DNA of 26,238 nt, taken from an uncultured Oscillochloris sp. Its GTDB lineage: Bacteria; Chloroflexota; Chloroflexia; Chloroflexales; Chloroflexaceae. Shown one piece after another: positions 16,021 to 23,188 of this stretch. Each line of letters opens with the position of its first letter. The stretch's first letter is position 1. The stretch spans positions 1 through 26,238 of the forward strand of contig CAIRFY010000221.1 in the NCBI GenBank assembly GCA_903877945.1, in the 5' to 3' direction. The position numbers were made by a program, and so were the translations under genes. The notes beneath the pieces are model-generated. The model was not told the origin of the DNA. It saw nothing but the letters and a program-made list of their open reading frames with translations, and did not search any database.

Positions 16021-17605
16021 AGCTTGTGAGCGCGTCGTACTCTTCGGGAAAGTACTTGAGCGTGCTGATCACCGGGTTAGGAGCCGACTGGCCGAGCCCG
16101 CAGAGGCTTGTTTCACGCACAAGCTGACAAAGGGCGTGCAGGTGTTCAATGTCCGTGGGGGTGGCGTGGCCGGCGGTGATCTTCTCAAGCAGGCGGTGGA
16201 TTTGCACGGTGCCCACACGGCAAGGGATACATTTTCCACAGGATTCGTCCATGCAAAATTCCATATAAAACTTGGCCAACTCGACCATATTGGTCGCCTC
16301 GTCCATCACCACCATGCCGCCAGAGCCCATGATGGAGCCAACCTTTGCGAGAGACTCGTAATCTACGGGGGTATCGAAGAGGCTGGCCGGGATACAGCCA
16401 CCCGAAGGGCCGCCGGTCTGCACGGCCTTGACGGTGCCACCATCAGGGGCACCGCCGCCCAGATCCTCCACAATCTCGCGTAGGGTCACACCCATAGGCA
16501 CCTCGACCAGGCCGGTGTTACAGATCTTGCCGGTGAGGGCGAAGACTTTCGTGCCCTTGCTGGTCTCGGTGCCAATGCTGGAATACCAGGCCGCGCCGCG
16601 CTCGATAATCGACGCGATGTTAGCGAAGGTCTCGACATTATTGATCAAAGTTGGCTTGCCCCACAGCCCGCTTTCAGCCGGGTAGGGTGGGCGCGGGCGG
16701 GGCTGGCCGCGCCCGCCCTCAATACTCGCGATCAAGGCGGTCTCTTCACCACAGACAAAGGCCCCCGCGCCGACACGGATGTCCACACGGAAATCGAGGG
16801 CGCTATCGAAAATCTGGCTGCCGAGCAGACTGTGCTTTTTCGCCTGGATGATCGCCTTCTGGAGTCGCTCGATAGCCAGGGGGTACTCGCCACGCACATA
16901 GATGTAGCCCTGGTCGGCACCCACCGCGTAGGCCGCGATGCTCATGCCCTCCAGTACCAAGTGCGGGTCGCTCTCCAACACACTGCGATCCATAAAGGCA
17001 CCGGGGTCGCCCTCGTCGCCGTTACAGACCACAAACTTACGGTCGCCACGACTCTTCGCAACCGTGGCCCACTTCAGGCCGGTGGGGTAGCCCGCCCCGC
17101 CACGACCGCGCAGCCCGCTGCGGGTAATCTCATCGATCACTTCAGCCGGGGTCATTTCGCTAATCGCCCGGTAGAGTGAGCGGTAGCCCCCGGCGGCGAT
17201 ATACTCTTCGATCCGCTCGGGGTCGATCTTGCCGCCGTTCTTGCGCACAATCATATACTGGCGGGCGAAAAAGGGGTGGTTCTTGTCCCCGCGCTGAACA
17301 GTACACGCGCCGCCGTGGATTGAGGCCACAATGCTCGGCGCGTCGTCGGGGCGCACGTGTTCGTAGAGTCTATTTTCCGGGTCGATCTCGACCAGCGGCC
17401 CGTGGCCGCAAAAGCCCATACAGCCGACGCCGACCACCTCGATCTCGCTCTCTAAGCCAGCCGCCGTGACAGCTTCCTCCAGACGGCGCTTGATCTCGAC
17501 GGAGTTAGAGGCATGACAACCCAGGGACGTGCAGCAGTGGATACGGATACGCCGACGTCGGTCACGCTCACGTCTAGCGATCTGCTGAAGCTCGTGAAGA
17601 TCCAT
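16019..17605 (-). CDS. hoxF: HoxF/NuoF-type NADH-binding diaphorase subunit
   Basis: The ATG at 17603-17605 (MDLHELQQIARRER) follows GGGGGT; the upstream extension to 17773 would read through a MITE and is rejected. The 528-aa product has an N-terminal thioredoxin-like [2Fe-2S] domain (C25, C30, C62, C66), an FMN-binding glycine loop (SGLRGRGGAGYPTGLKW), an NADH-site segment (GGRGQPRPRPPYP) and a C-terminal [4Fe-4S] motif (CMDESCGKCIPC plus SLCGLG). All cofactor residues are present. HoxF and HoxE form the NAD(P)H-oxidising entry of bidirectional hydrogenase or complex I-like enzymes. HoxF is chosen over NuoF because of the fused N-terminal domain and the HoxE partner. hoxU, hoxY and hoxH are absent downstream, where a terminator stands. 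Confidence 0.9.
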   Translation of the reverse strand: MDLHELQQIARRERDRRRRIRIHCCTSLGCHASNSVEIKRRLEEAVTAAGLESEIEVVGVGCMGFCGHGPLVEIDPENRLYEHVRPDDAPSIVASIHGGACTVQRGDKNHPFFARQYMIVRKNGGKIDPERIEEYIAAGGYRSLYRAISEMTPAEVIDEITRSGLRGRGGAGYPTGLKWATVAKSRGDRKFVVCNGDEGDPGAFMDRSVLESDPHLVLEGMSIAAYAVGADQGYIYVRGEYPLAIERLQKAIIQAKKHSLLGSQIFDSALDFRVDIRVGAGAFVCGEETALIASIEGGRGQPRPRPPYPAESGLWGKPTLINNVETFANIASIIERGAAWYSSIGTETSKGTKVFALTGKICNTGLVEVPMGVTLREIVEDLGGGAPDGGTVKAVQTGGPSGGCIPASLFDTPVDYESLAKVGSIMGSGGMVVMDEATNMVELAKFYMEFCMDESCGKCIPCRVGTVQIHRLLEKITAGHATPTDIEHLHALCQLVRETSLCGLGQSAPNPVISTLKYFPEEYDALTS

Positions 17606-17621
17606 CCGGGAGTACCCCCAG

Positions 17622-17740
17622 TATAGCAATCCTCTGTGAGTCATAAACCTGTCAGATGCGGCCCCATACGCATCAAGATGCCGAAATGTGGTCACTGGCC
17701 GCGCCTGACAGGTTTCATAACAGGAATTAGGAGTGCTATA
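17622..17740. mobile_element. MITE with TA duplication between hoxE and hoxF
   Basis: A 115-bp element (17624-17738) has ends TAGCAATCCT and AGGAGTGCTA, flanked by TA on each side (17622-17623, 17739-17740). The arms pair inward for about 40 bp (ACCTGTCAG with CTGACAGGT, GCGGCC with GGCCGC). TA duplication and short ends fit an IS630/Tc1-mariner-mobilised MITE. It carries no gene. It lies 17 bases upstream of the hoxF start, so it separates hoxF from hoxE and may supply the leader structure. Confidence 0.8.
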
Positions 17741-17750
17741 TGTAGTGTGC

Positions 17751-17775
17751 GTATGATCGCGCACAGCGATCATAC
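17751..17775 (-). other. Hairpin just after hoxE
   Basis: A perfect 10-bp stem GTATGATCGC/GCGATCATAC with a 5-nt loop lies 6-31 bases beyond the hoxE stop and before the MITE. Without a T-run it may be a weak terminator or an mRNA stabiliser or processing hairpin that sets the hoxE:hoxF ratio. Confidence 0.5.
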
Positions 17776-17781
17776 ATGCGA

Positions 17782-18321
17782 TTACGGGTGCGGTTCGTCT
17801 TCTGAAGGGCTCGCTTGCAGAGTGAGGAGCCGCGCCGACAGATCCCGAGGTGTAACGTGTCCGACCACCACTCCGTCGACGATGACAGCGGGGGCGATGC
17901 CGCAGGCTCCGAAACAGCGCGCACTGGCGAGCGAGAACCTACCATCGGCGGTGGTTTTACCAACGCTCACGCCAATTGCGTCCTCAGCAGCGGCCATCAG
18001 GTCGCCCGCGCCGCGCACGTAGCAGGCGGTCCCCAGGCAGATCGTGCAGGTATGATCGCCCTGGGGCGCGAGCGAGAAGAAGTGGTAGAAGGTAGCTACG
18101 CCGTAGACGCGGCTTGGCGGTAGGTGAAGGCTGCGTGCGACCGAGGTAAGCAGCGCGGGCGAGAGGAACCCGAACAATTCCTGGGCTTTGTGCAGAACCT
18201 CGATCAGTGCGTCTGGACGATACTGGTTCCGCTTCATGGTCGCCTCAAGGATCTTGAAGCGATGATCATCGACGCTGACAGGCGTACGCCGCGTATGCGG
18301 CGAGAGAGGAGGTATGTCCAT
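17782..18321 (-). CDS. hoxE: HoxE diaphorase subunit ([2Fe-2S], thioredoxin-like)
   Basis: The ATG at 18319-18321 (MDIPPLSPHTRRT) has AAGGGAG upstream; a GTG at 18342 would place that site inside the gene. The 179-aa protein matches HoxE/NuoE: RFKILEATMKRNQYRPDAL, VLHKAQELFGFL, VYGVATFYHFFSLAPQG, then the [2Fe-2S] ligands CLGTACYVRG and ARCFGACGIAP. The RPDALIEVLHKAQELFG block favours HoxE over NuoE. It passes electrons to or from HoxF in NAD(P)-linked hydrogenase or diaphorase complexes, in the cytoplasm. It precedes hoxF by 176 bp that hold a hairpin and a MITE. Upstream, an Rhs gene fragment begins about 110 bp away. Confidence 0.9.
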   Translation of the reverse strand: MDIPPLSPHTRRTPVSVDDHRFKILEATMKRNQYRPDALIEVLHKAQELFGFLSPALLTSVARSLHLPPSRVYGVATFYHFFSLAPQGDHTCTICLGTACYVRGAGDLMAAAEDAIGVSVGKTTADGRFSLASARCFGACGIAPAVIVDGVVVGHVTPRDLSARLLTLQASPSEDEPHP

Positions 18322-18433
18322 AGCGCTATGTACTCCCTTCACATGACGTGTACTCCGCCTATGGTAGCATGCGTGACAGCGTGGGGCGGAAAGGTTCTGC
18401 TACCCCCCGTGAAGTAGTTGCCACAGGGCGTGA

Positions 18434-20365
18434 GCAAAGTCGCGTGACACCCGCAGCTACAACTCGCTGGCCGCCTACGACGCCCTGGATCGGCTGGCCA
18501 CCCGTATCAATTCCGAGAACGAGACGACCAGTTACGCCTACAACTGGCAAGGCAACCAGATCGCGCAGACCGACCCTGACGGCGTGGTCACGGCCTACAG
18601 CCTGAGCACGGTCACGCAGAACAGCCTGCCGAACACGCCCGCCAGCGCCGACGTGAATGTCGTCACCCACTACACGTATGACGCCGCCGGGAACATGACC
18701 GACGGCGCGATCCGTCTGCTCGACATGACCGACCGCCTGCTGAAGGATCTGGCCCACCGCGACGACGATCACCGCGCCGCGCCCAAGGCCGAGATCGTGG
18801 CCCGCGCCATCGCCGCCCTGCGCGCCGAAGTGACGGCCCAGCAGACCAGCGGGGCTATCGCGCACGATCACGTCGCCACCAGCCTACTTGGTCGGCTGTT
18901 CCTGGCCGATGCCGCCAACCAGCGGACGATCCGCATCGTGGAGGCCCAGACCTACATCTACGACGCCAACGGCAACCGCGTGAACCGCGTGCGCCTCGGC
19001 CACGGCGAGTCGGACATTCAGGGGGTGGACTACGCCTACGACGCGGAAAACCGGCTGGTGACGGCCCAGGACTACTACGGCAACGCGCACGGCGACCGCG
19101 CCAACGGCGGCATCATCAGCATGGCCTACGACGGCGAGGGCCGCCGGTTGGTCAAGACCTACGAGGCGCACCAGGACGACGACGGCGACGAGCGTGGCGA
19201 TGATGGACGCACGCGCATCCAGACCGGCGGCGACAACGGCCACGAGGAGAGCGACCAGACACGGGTGGAGTACGTCTTCGACGGGCTGCTGCCCATTGCC
19301 GAGTACCCGATCACGCATGAGCGCCCAGACACCCGCTCGGACAAGAGCCGGGACGACAGCCACGCCGCGCCCGCCGAGAACGCCCACACCAACTACTACC
19401 GTGGCGACCAGGGCCGCATCCTGGAGCAGGCCACGTTCGGCGGTGAGGAGAAAGGCCAGACATCCTGGTACCACTACGACGGGCTAGGCTCAGTCAGCAC
19501 CCTGACCCAGCGCAGCGGTGAGCGAAGCACCACCTGTACCTACGCATCCTACGGCCAGCCCAAGAGCCAGGGCAGCGACTCCAGCAAGGCAGGCACCCAC
19601 TACACCTTCACCGGCCAGTCCTGGGACAGCACCACCGGCCTGTACGAATTCTACGCCCGCCCCTACGACCCGGCCACGGGGACGTGGTTGACGCAGGATC
19701 CGTATCGGGGGCAGGTGAGCCAGCCTGCGACGCTGCATCGGTATGGGTATGTGGGGGGGAACCCGGTTAACTATGTTGACTGGATGGGATTCGTTGCAGA
19801 GATGTCTGAAGCAGACAAAAAGATTGCAGACAAAAAGATTTATGATGAACTTCAAAATCAGATTAGTGCAGACGTAGATAATTTGAAGAAAGTATGGAAG
19901 GATGAACAGATACAATGTGTCATTTGGGTAACACAGCGTCGTCAATCACTCGGTTCAAAGGAACGTTTGGCCCCGATAGGTAATAATACAGCTAGTATTG
20001 CAATATATAAGCAACATTATGTTGGAACAACATTGATTGATGGGTCACTAGAGACGCAGATTACGCCGGGTGATGCAATTGTCACTGATGGGCATATTGT
20101 TGTGGTTGAGAGGGTCGAAGATGCTAGAGTTTGGATTAGCGAATCCAACTATCCTACAGGTAGCGGGCCGAGAGTGAATCCTACACCCATAACGACAGAA
20201 AAACTTTATGATGATAATCAAGCTGGTAATAATTTCATCATATCACTAGATGAAGAGAGGTATGACGATAAAGAACCAAACATGTTCAAATTCGCGTCAT
20301 ATTTTGTGTTAGAATATTACTTGAAAACGATATCGTCCTTTGGTGACTTTGGGCAATCTCCATAA
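18434..20365 (+). CDS. 5'-truncated Rhs-repeat protein with CHAP-like toxin tip
   Basis: The frame is open from just after a stop at 18431-18433, with Rhs homology from about 18446 (RDTRSYNSLAAYDALDRL). No start with a ribosome site exists; the first usable one is GTG 18584. Typical Rhs/YD repeats follow (YTYDAAGNM, YIYDANGNRV, YAYDAENRLV) with two charged insertions, then the core end GLYEFYARPYDPATGTWLTQ and NPVNYVDWMGF (to about 19792), where the usual DPxG is DWMG. Sequence after that turns AT-rich and encodes 190 residues resembling a CHAP amidase: QCVIWVTQRRQSLG (Cys codon 19916), PGDAIVTDGHIVVVE (His codon 20093) and ISESNYP. CHAP enzymes cut peptidoglycan. The missing kilobases of 5' sequence make this a displaced or decayed Rhs tip. 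No recognisable immunity gene follows. Confidence 0.78.
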   Translation, partial: AKSRDTRSYNSLAAYDALDRLATRINSENETTSYAYNWQGNQIAQTDPDGVVTAYSLSTVTQNSLPNTPASADVNVVTHYTYDAAGNMTDGAIRLLDMTDRLLKDLAHRDDDHRAAPKAEIVARAIAALRAEVTAQQTSGAIAHDHVATSLLGRLFLADAANQRTIRIVEAQTYIYDANGNRVNRVRLGHGESDIQGVDYAYDAENRLVTAQDYYGNAHGDRANGGIISMAYDGEGRRLVKTYEAHQDDDGDERGDDGRTRIQTGGDNGHEESDQTRVEYVFDGLLPIAEYPITHERPDTRSDKSRDDSHAAPAENAHTNYYRGDQGRILEQATFGGEEKGQTSWYHYDGLGSVSTLTQRSGERSTTCTYASYGQPKSQGSDSSKAGTHYTFTGQSWDSTTGLYEFYARPYDPATGTWLTQDPYRGQVSQPATLHRYGYVGGNPVNYVDWMGFVAEMSEADKKIADKKIYDELQNQISADVDNLKKVWKDEQIQCVIWVTQRRQSLGSKERLAPIGNNTASIAIYKQHYVGTTLIDGSLETQITPGDAIVTDGHIVVVERVEDARVWISESNYPTGSGPRVNPTPITTEKLYDDNQAGNNFIISLDEERYDDKEPNMFKFASYFVLEYYLKTISSFGDFGQSP

Positions 20366-20447
20366 CTAACCTTCGAGAGTATAGGCATTGGAATACTCAA
20401 TCTTGCCTGAAAGTGGTAGAGCGTGACCTGTAGCTGCAACAAAAGGG

Positions 20448-20655
20448 TCAGGATGTAGGAGACTCTGGCAGCAGTACGCCTTCCGCCTCCACCTCGCGTG
20501 TAAGGTCGGCCAAGGTACGTCGTGATCGGTGTTGCCCAGTACGGCGCTCAAGGCAGGCTTGGAAGGGCAACCTGTTGCGAAGCTGTGCAACCTTCCTGGT
20601 CGAAATTGTCAGCCTCAGCCAGCAGGTACGCTTTTCCATTCACATCCACCACCCC
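20448..20655 (-). pseudogene. Frameshifted copy of the antitoxin at 24292-24573
   Basis: On the minus strand one frame gives NGKAYLLAEADNFDQE and, after a shift, a second frame gives VAQLRNRLPFQACLE and LADLTREVEAEG. These match the intact antitoxin at 24292-24573 (NGKEYLLAEADDFDQE, VEQLRNSLPFQAFLE, LADLAREVDAEG). The break falls near 20597. The start region is missing and replaced by the upstream region of the UPF0175 gene. No toxin partner is adjacent. Confidence 0.75.
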
Positions 20656-20682
20656 GCTTCGCGTCAATCGTGATCCAACCGT

Positions 20683-20707
20683 CCGCCCCAATGCTACAAT
20701 GATCCCA
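20683..20707 (+). promoter_or_regulatory. Conserved promoter-like block before UPF0175
   Basis: A block of about 24 bases containing ATGCTACAATGATCCC is identical upstream of the intact UPF0175 gene here and upstream of its deleted copy (22509-22532). TACAAT is a good -10 hexamer; the -35 is not clear. Transcription would start about 40 bases before the ATG. Confidence 0.45.
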
Positions 20708-20745
20708 ATAACACACTGGCGCGAAAAAAAGAGGGAGGCGCTGCG

Positions 20746-20994
20746 ATGACCACCGTTCAGCTTGACTTACCCAATGATCTGTTTGATCTCCCCAACCAGA
20801 CCACCGAGAGTCTGCGCGTGTTAGCGCGTGAGGCGCTGCTGGTTCGATTATACGATCAAGGGGTGATCTCCTCTGGGTGGGCTGCACAGACACTCGGGGT
20901 GTCACGATATGCGTTTCTCGATCTTCTGGGAACCTACCGCGTCTCGGAGTTTGAGGAACCTATGGATGTAGCGGATGAGGCCCAGTATGCCTGA
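20746..20994 (+). CDS. UPF0175-family antitoxin
   Basis: The 82-aa protein (MTTVQLDLPNDLFDLPNQTT) has a ribbon-like N-terminus and then a helical segment with LAREALLVRLYDQGVISSG and AAQTLGVSRYAFLDLLG, the helix-turn-helix-like signature of UPF0175. GAGGGAGG lies 9 bases before the ATG. The gene overlaps the downstream DUF3368 gene by 8 bp, the usual antitoxin-toxin coupling of this pair. It probably neutralises the partner and represses the operon. The copy is complete; a deleted copy is at 22567. Confidence 0.88.
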   Translation: MTTVQLDLPNDLFDLPNQTTESLRVLAREALLVRLYDQGVISSGWAAQTLGVSRYAFLDLLGTYRVSEFEEPMDVADEAQYA

Positions 20995-21529
20995 GCGCCC
21001 GGTTGTCTGCAACACCAGCCCCTTGATCAAACTTGCCGGGGTGGGGCTTCTCAATCTCTTGCCGCAGATCTACGGCACCATCTGGGTTCCTGAGATCGTG
21101 CGTGACGAATATCTCACTGGCGCGACTGCCCCAACCCCTGATCTGACCACCTTCCTCTGGCTTGTCTTCCATCAGGTGACTATTGCACCAACCTTGCAGG
21201 CGTTGTCAGGCTTTGGGGCTGGGGAAGCAGCCGCCATTACTCTCGCAGAAGCATCGCATGCCCGCATCATCTTGCTTGATGATAAGCGGGCGCGACGAGT
21301 CGCTCATGATCGCGGTCTGACTGTTGTCGGTACGCTGGGTGTATTAGTGCGTGCCAAACAACAAGGTTATCTGACTACCCTGCGCCCGGTTCTGACCACG
21401 ATGATGGCGCAAGGTCGCTACAGTAGGATTGCTATAATCGGCAAGAATCCGTCACTCATGCGCAGGTTGCGCATCAGAAGCATTCGTTTGCTGCTCCACT
21501 TCGTCTCGTTTGCGCTCAAACTCCTCTAA
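20987..21529 (+). CDS. DUF3368 PIN-like toxin with replaced C-terminus
   Basis: The ATG at 20987 overlaps the UPF0175 stop. Residues 1-145 match DUF3368 PIN-like nucleases: VVCNTSPLIKLAGVGLLNLL (the usual first Asp is Asn), FGAGEAAAITLAEA and IILLDDKRARRVAHDRGL. PIN domains cleave RNA with a cluster of acidic residues. After GRY (about 21423) family similarity stops and the frame runs through AGGATTGCTATA, a MITE end, then through DNA antisense to the neighbouring antitoxin gene. The last 35-40 residues (IIGKNPSLMRRLRIRS...) are therefore unrelated and 78 bp overlap that gene. The normal last helix is lost, so activity is uncertain. Confidence 0.82.
   Translation: MPERPVVCNTSPLIKLAGVGLLNLLPQIYGTIWVPEIVRDEYLTGATAPTPDLTTFLWLVFHQVTIAPTLQALSGFGAGEAAAITLAEASHARIILLDDKRARRVAHDRGLTVVGTLGVLVRAKQQGYLTTLRPVLTTMMAQGRYSRIAIIGKNPSLMRRLRIRSIRLLLHFVSFALKLL
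21425..21436. mobile_element. Solo MITE end at the DUF3368 breakpoint
   Basis: AGGATTGCTA followed by TA is identical to the right end of the MITE in the HNH gene. No matching left end is found nearby. It sits exactly where DUF3368 similarity ends, so it may be a footprint of a deleted element. Confidence 0.5.
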
Positions 21530-21742
21530 GGAGATCCCGCCCTGCTCCTGGGCGCGTTCCGTCAAAAATGCCATAAACTTCTCGCTTTGGCCAAGCAGCG
21601 CCACTTCCTGCGCGAAAGAATCCTCCGGTTCGAGAACGAGGCGCTTCCCATCGGGGCGCACGATGATGACGGTGTCTTGATCGACCGCATCCAAAATCTC
21701 GTCGAGTGAGATGGTACGTTTTCGGAGATCGAGTGTGATCAT
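21452..21742 (-). CDS. Antitoxin of a RelE-like module
   Basis: The 96-aa protein starts at an ATG with AAGGAGG upstream and overlaps the toxin stop in ATGA. It reads MITLDLRKRTISLDEILDAV, VIIVRPDGKRLVLEP, FAQEVALLGQSEKFMAFLTE and a charged C-terminal helix (ISLEEFERKRDEVEQQ). It is related to the antitoxin at 24292-24573 (similar LAPNGKEYLLAEADDFDQEV). The short beta hairpin plus helix layout resembles Phd/YefM-like antitoxins, which bind the toxin through the C-terminal helix. The toxin gene precedes it. It is intact; its 3' end is overlapped by the altered DUF3368 gene on the other strand. Confidence 0.75.
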   Translation of the reverse strand: MITLDLRKRTISLDEILDAVDQDTVIIVRPDGKRLVLEPEDSFAQEVALLGQSEKFMAFLTERAQEQGGISLEEFERKRDEVEQQTNASDAQPAHE

Positions 21743-22029
21743 AGGTCTACCTCCTTGCCCCGGATATACAGTTTATTGTGAACTTTATGGCCGACTGCGA
21801 CGACGAAGATCATTGCCCCATGCAGTTCATAAAAGACACGATAGATATCAATGCGCAATTCCCACGGTGCGAGAGTATTTAGCCGCAATTGTTTCTTTCG
21901 GTTACTCGCGACATCGGGCTGGGCGAGAAGATGTATCTTTATTCCTGAAATAATCGTTCGTTGTTCGTTCACTCGATAATACAGAATATCTCCTTCTGCA
22001 GTTGGCTTGATGATGATCGTGAACGGCAT
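21739..22029 (-). CDS. RelE/ParE-like toxin
   Basis: The 96-aa basic protein MPFTIIIKPTAEGDILYYRV has the RelE/ParE layout: N-terminal strand, two helices (ISGIKIHLLAQPDVASNRK), then LRLNTLAPWELRIDIYRVFYEL and the final strands IFVVAVGHKVHNKLYIRGKEVDL. The Arg-Ile-Asp-Tyr-Arg strand and terminal Lys/His residues fit a ribosome-dependent mRNase or a gyrase inhibitor; the two cannot be told apart here. It lies first in the operon, overlapping its antitoxin by 4 bp, the same order as the broken module at 24292-24664. This is the only complete RelE-like toxin in the window. Confidence 0.82.
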   Translation of the reverse strand: MPFTIIIKPTAEGDILYYRVNEQRTIISGIKIHLLAQPDVASNRKKQLRLNTLAPWELRIDIYRVFYELHGAMIFVVAVGHKVHNKLYIRGKEVDL

Positions 22030-22074
22030 CGGCTATCTGTCCTCGTGTAGGCTGTATGCGTTGGAATTGTAACC

Positions 22075-22154
22075 CGGTAGCGTAAACCCCGGATAACCGG
22101 CTTCCCGTGACAAATCTCCGGGTTCATCGTGATCCGGCTGAGTAATGATGGCAT
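22075..22154 (-). pseudogene. N-terminal remnant of a DUF433 protein
   Basis: On the minus strand from the ATG at 22154, about 25 codons read MPSLLSRITMNPEICHGKPV then IRGLRYRV, the conserved DUF433 start. Similarity ends abruptly after GLRY and the reading continues into unrelated sequence. The last part is nearly the same DNA as the start of the DUF433 fragment at 23729-23908. Confidence 0.78.
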
Positions 22155-22180
22155 CCTGTCTCCCTCTGCTCTTCGCATAT

Positions 22181-22417
22181 TCATGCCGCTTTATCCGACA
22201 GTGGGTAGATCGCATCCGAGCGCAAGACATCAGCAGCATAGGCAAAGGCCGCAAACACCGCCTCGCGGGTAAGTTTGGGGTACGCGTCAAGCAGTTGGTC
22301 GAGCGTTTCGCCCGCAGCGAATGTGTCGAGGATAGACTCGACCGTGATACGGGTTCCGGCAATCACCGGCTTGCCCATCATCATCGCTGGATCTATCGTG
22401 ATAGCTGCATGTTTCAT
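22181..22417 (-). CDS. DUF433 antitoxin-like protein
   Basis: The 78-aa protein starts at ATG 22415-22417 with GAGGAGG upstream. It carries the full DUF433 pattern: MKHAAITIDPAMMMGKPVIA, GTRITVESILDTFAAGETLD, QLLDAYPKLTREAVFAAFAY and a short tail. DUF433 proteins are small winged-helix-like proteins usually encoded next to a DUF5615 PIN-like toxin and thought to be its antitoxin. No DUF5615 gene follows; the next gene downstream is another DUF433 remnant. It appears to be an orphan antitoxin. Confidence 0.88.
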   Translation of the reverse strand: MKHAAITIDPAMMMGKPVIAGTRITVESILDTFAAGETLDQLLDAYPKLTREAVFAAFAYAADVLRSDAIYPLSDKAA

Positions 22418-22566
22418 CAGTACCTCCTCGAAGCTATTGTAGCACCGCGCCGGTTCGCGTCGGTTCGCTTCATCCGCCCCGCTACGCATCTCTCGTGAAC
22501 CAAACATTCGCCCCAATGCTACAATGATCCCAGTATCACACCAGCTCAGAGAAGGAGGATTCTGAG

Positions 22567-22680
22567 ATGTCCACCGTTCAGCTTGACTTACCCAATGATC
22601 TACTAGAGTTGCCGAACCAGACCACCGCGTCTCAGAGGTTGATGAGCAGATGGATGTTGTTGACGAGGCGCGGAATGGCT
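22567..22680 (+). pseudogene. UPF0175 copy with internal deletion
   Basis: From ATG 22567 the DNA matches the UPF0175 gene at 20746 (STVQLDLPNDLLELPNQTT), jumps at ACCG to the copy's last codons (GCGTCTC...ATGGATGT...GAGGC) and so loses the segment equivalent to 20803-20935. The missing 133 bp lies between two ACCG direct repeats and shifts the frame. A GGAGGA site and the conserved promoter block precede it. No DUF3368 gene follows. Confidence 0.83.
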
Positions 22681-22821
22681 GCGCATCCCTCCACCGCTAG
22701 CACAGATAGCACGGATAGACTCTGCTACAATGAATGATCGTACGCGCCACACATAGGCACACCCTGTCGATAGTGGACAAACCCAAACCGTCAGCGGCAA
22801 GCGCCGACTCCTGAGGTAGCG

Positions 22822-23187
22822 ATGAGTGAACGATTAAGCCTGGAATTGCCCGATACCGTTATGCGGAGCGCCCGTGCGGTGGCGAGCCAGACCAATCGGC
22901 AGATCGAAGCGGTGGTGATCGAGTGGCTTGAGCGTGCCACCACAACGATACCCGTTGATCAACTGCCTGATGATCAGGTGCTGGCCTTGCGCGATCAGCA
23001 GATGAGTGAGGCGGAACAGCACGAGTTGAGCGACCTGCTGGAGCAGCAACGTGAAGGGGCACTTACCTCAACGGGTCGGCAGCGGCTTGATGCGTTGTTG
23101 CACACCTATCGTATCGGGATGGTGCGCAAGGCCCAGGCGCTCAATGTTGCGGTCGAGCGTGGACTCCAGCCGCCGCTCCAAAATTGA
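22822..23187 (+). CDS. Small conserved protein paired with HNH endonuclease
   Basis: The 121-aa protein starts at ATG 22822 with GAGG upstream. It begins MSERLSLELPDTVMRSARAV, a ribbon-helix-helix-like N-terminus (MSERLSLELP) with an ASQTNRQIEAVVIEWLERA helix. A Leu/Gln-rich helical part follows (LSDLLEQQREGALT, RLDALLHTYRIGM) and a conserved end RKAQALNVAVERGLQPPL. Its stop is one base before the ATG of the HNH gene, so the two are translationally coupled. Similar protein-HNH pairs occur in cyanobacteria and Chloroflexota (recalled, not searched). It may be a DNA-binding antitoxin or regulator of the HNH protein; its function is not established. Confidence 0.72.
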   Translation: MSERLSLELPDTVMRSARAVASQTNRQIEAVVIEWLERATTTIPVDQLPDDQVLALRDQQMSEAEQHELSDLLEQQREGALTSTGRQRLDALLHTYRIGMVRKAQALNVAVERGLQPPLQN

Positions 23188-23188
23188 G

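Noticed and set aside
17605..17773. Upstream extension of hoxF
   Set aside because: The extra 56 codons read through the MITE and are not part of any HoxF/NuoF; the ATG at 17603-17605 has its own ribosome site.
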